The notes under the pieces are model-generated. The model had not been told where the DNA came from, made no database searches, and was given only the letters and a program-made list of their open reading frames with translations. DNA of 5,419 nt from Actinomycetota bacterium. Lineage in GTDB: Bacteria > Actinomycetota > Acidimicrobiia > Acidimicrobiales > GCA-2861595. The stretch is from assembly GCA_016781225.1 (NCBI GenBank), contig JADDQT010000141.1, forward strand, positions 1-5,419. The letters run 5' to 3'. Made by a program: the position numbers and the translations under genes. Shown here in pieces: positions 4,848 through 5,419 of the stretch; the first letter of the stretch is position 1, and each line of letters begins with the position of its first letter.

Positions 4848-5419
4848 ATGCTCTCCGCTCCGTCCTCGAGGGAGGCCGTCGGTCCGGTCTCACTGGCCGG
4901 CGAGCAGGTCCTGCCCGTCCTGCCTGCCCTGCAAGGCCTGCTGCCCGGCGGCGTCCTGCGGCGGGGCTCCACGGTGTCGGTGGTCGGGTCCACCTCCCTG
5001 GCACTGGCCCTGGCCGCGGCTGCCTCGGCGTCGGGATCGTGGTGCGCGGCGGTGGGGCTGCCGTCGCTGGGCCTGATGGCCGTGGCCGAGCTGGGGGTGA
5101 CCCTCGATCGCCTGGCGTTGGTGGGGGACCCGGGGGAGAGCTGGCCCTCCGTGGTGGCCGCCCTGCTCGACGCCTTGGACGTGGTGGTGGTCCGCCCGCC
5201 GGGGTCGGTGCGAGGCTCCCACGTCCGCCGTCTGGCGGCCCGGGCCCGGGAGCGGGGGGCGGTCCTGGTACCGGTGTGCTCCTGGGAGGGGGCGGACGTG
5301 TGCCTGGGAGTGACTAGGAGCGAGTGGCATGGCCTCGGAGCCGGCCATGGCTACCTGCGGTCCAGGCGGTTGGAGGTGGCGGCTCGGGGGCGGGGGGCGG
5401 CGGACCGCCCCCGCCAGGC
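4848..5419 (+). CDS. imuA: ImuA'-like RecA-fold protein of the mutagenic repair cassette (3' end outside window)
   Basis: The frame is open from ATG 4848 to the window end, showing 190 residues without a stop. The sequence matches the actinobacterial ImuA-type protein, an accessory factor of the ImuB/DnaE2 mutasome, which carries out error-prone synthesis across damaged DNA. Visible parts are LLPGGVLRRGSTVSVVG (31-47), a SWCAAVGLPSLG strand and loop (64-75), AELGVTLDRLALV (80-92), a hydrophobic VVAALLDALDVVVVRPP (102-118), an ARRERGA-like helix (131-138), and GHGYLRSRRLEV (166-177). It has the order of a RecA-type ATPase core, but the P-loop position carries VVGSTSL with no Lys, so it is unlikely to hydrolyse ATP; loss of Walker A is known for this family. 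A LexA box and promoter lie directly upstream. imuB (Y-family polymerase-like) would be expected next. No strong Shine-Dalgarno is seen, which fits a near-leaderless transcript. Confidence 0.78.
   Translation, partial: MLSAPSSREAVGPVSLAGEQVLPVLPALQGLLPGGVLRRGSTVSVVGSTSLALALAAAASASGSWCAAVGLPSLGLMAVAELGVTLDRLALVGDPGESWPSVVAALLDALDVVVVRPPGSVRGSHVRRLAARARERGAVLVPVCSWEGADVCLGVTRSEWHGLGAGHGYLRSRRLEVAARGRGAADRPRQ

Noticed and set aside
4760..5317. A 185-codon plus-strand open frame in another frame at the right end
   Set aside because: It is Gly/Arg/Pro-rich and overlaps the ImuA'-like gene, whose frame from 4848 carries the recognisable protein and runs to the window edge.
4890..5348. Minus-strand frame of 152 codons
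   Set aside because: Antisense to the ImuA'-like gene, rich in His, Gln, Arg and Pro, with no recognisable domain.
1..5419. A new defence or mobile system
   Set aside because: The genes are unrelated housekeeping or repair types without nuclease, transposase, toxin or phage signatures and with uniform base composition.

Overview
The window looks like chromosomal DNA from a high-GC actinobacterium, possibly a deep branch such as the Acidimicrobiia. The evidence is third codon positions that are almost all G or C, a gene of the F420/flavin split-barrel (Rv1155-like) family, a DUF3072 gene, and an actinobacterial-type LexA box (GAAC-N4-GTTC) in front of an ImuA'-like gene. Taxonomy was inferred from gene content only; no search was run.

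Layout, left to right. (1) Bases 1-1671, plus strand: an ABC exporter half-transporter (membrane domain fused to ATPase) whose first residues lie outside the window. (2) Bases 1738-2017, minus strand: a decayed MmcQ/YjbR-family gene, with two single-base frameshifts and an in-frame internal deletion. It is visible only when the three minus-strand frames are read together. (3) Bases 2098-2532, plus: a PPOX/F420-dependent split-barrel oxidoreductase. (4) Bases 2593-3849, minus: an AI-2E/UPF0118 family membrane protein with a long charged tail. (5) Bases 3889-4197, plus: a small cysteine-free Nfu_N-like protein, divergent from (4) across 39 bases that hold a palindrome. (6) Bases 4204-4479, minus: a small coiled-coil acidic protein, convergent with (5); the two stop codons form part of one hairpin stem. 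(7) Bases 4539-4790, minus: a DUF3072 protein with a short tandem repeat near its start. (8) Bases 4848 to the window end, plus: the first 190 codons of an ImuA'-like, RecA-fold protein of the mutagenic DNA-repair cassette. A promoter with a perfect LexA palindrome in its spacer lies directly upstream.

Most of the genes are unrelated single-gene units packed tightly head-to-head or tail-to-tail. The one clear regulatory story is at the right end: the ImuA'-like gene should be induced by DNA damage through LexA, and its usual partner genes (imuB, sometimes dnaE2) would be expected just past the window. The DUF3072 gene starts 28 bases from the LexA box on the other side and could share the control. 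I see no RNA genes, CRISPR array, insertion sequence or phage genes, and no convincing new multi-gene system. There is no gene-free stretch over 300 bases: the 1672-2097 gap is largely filled by the pseudogene.
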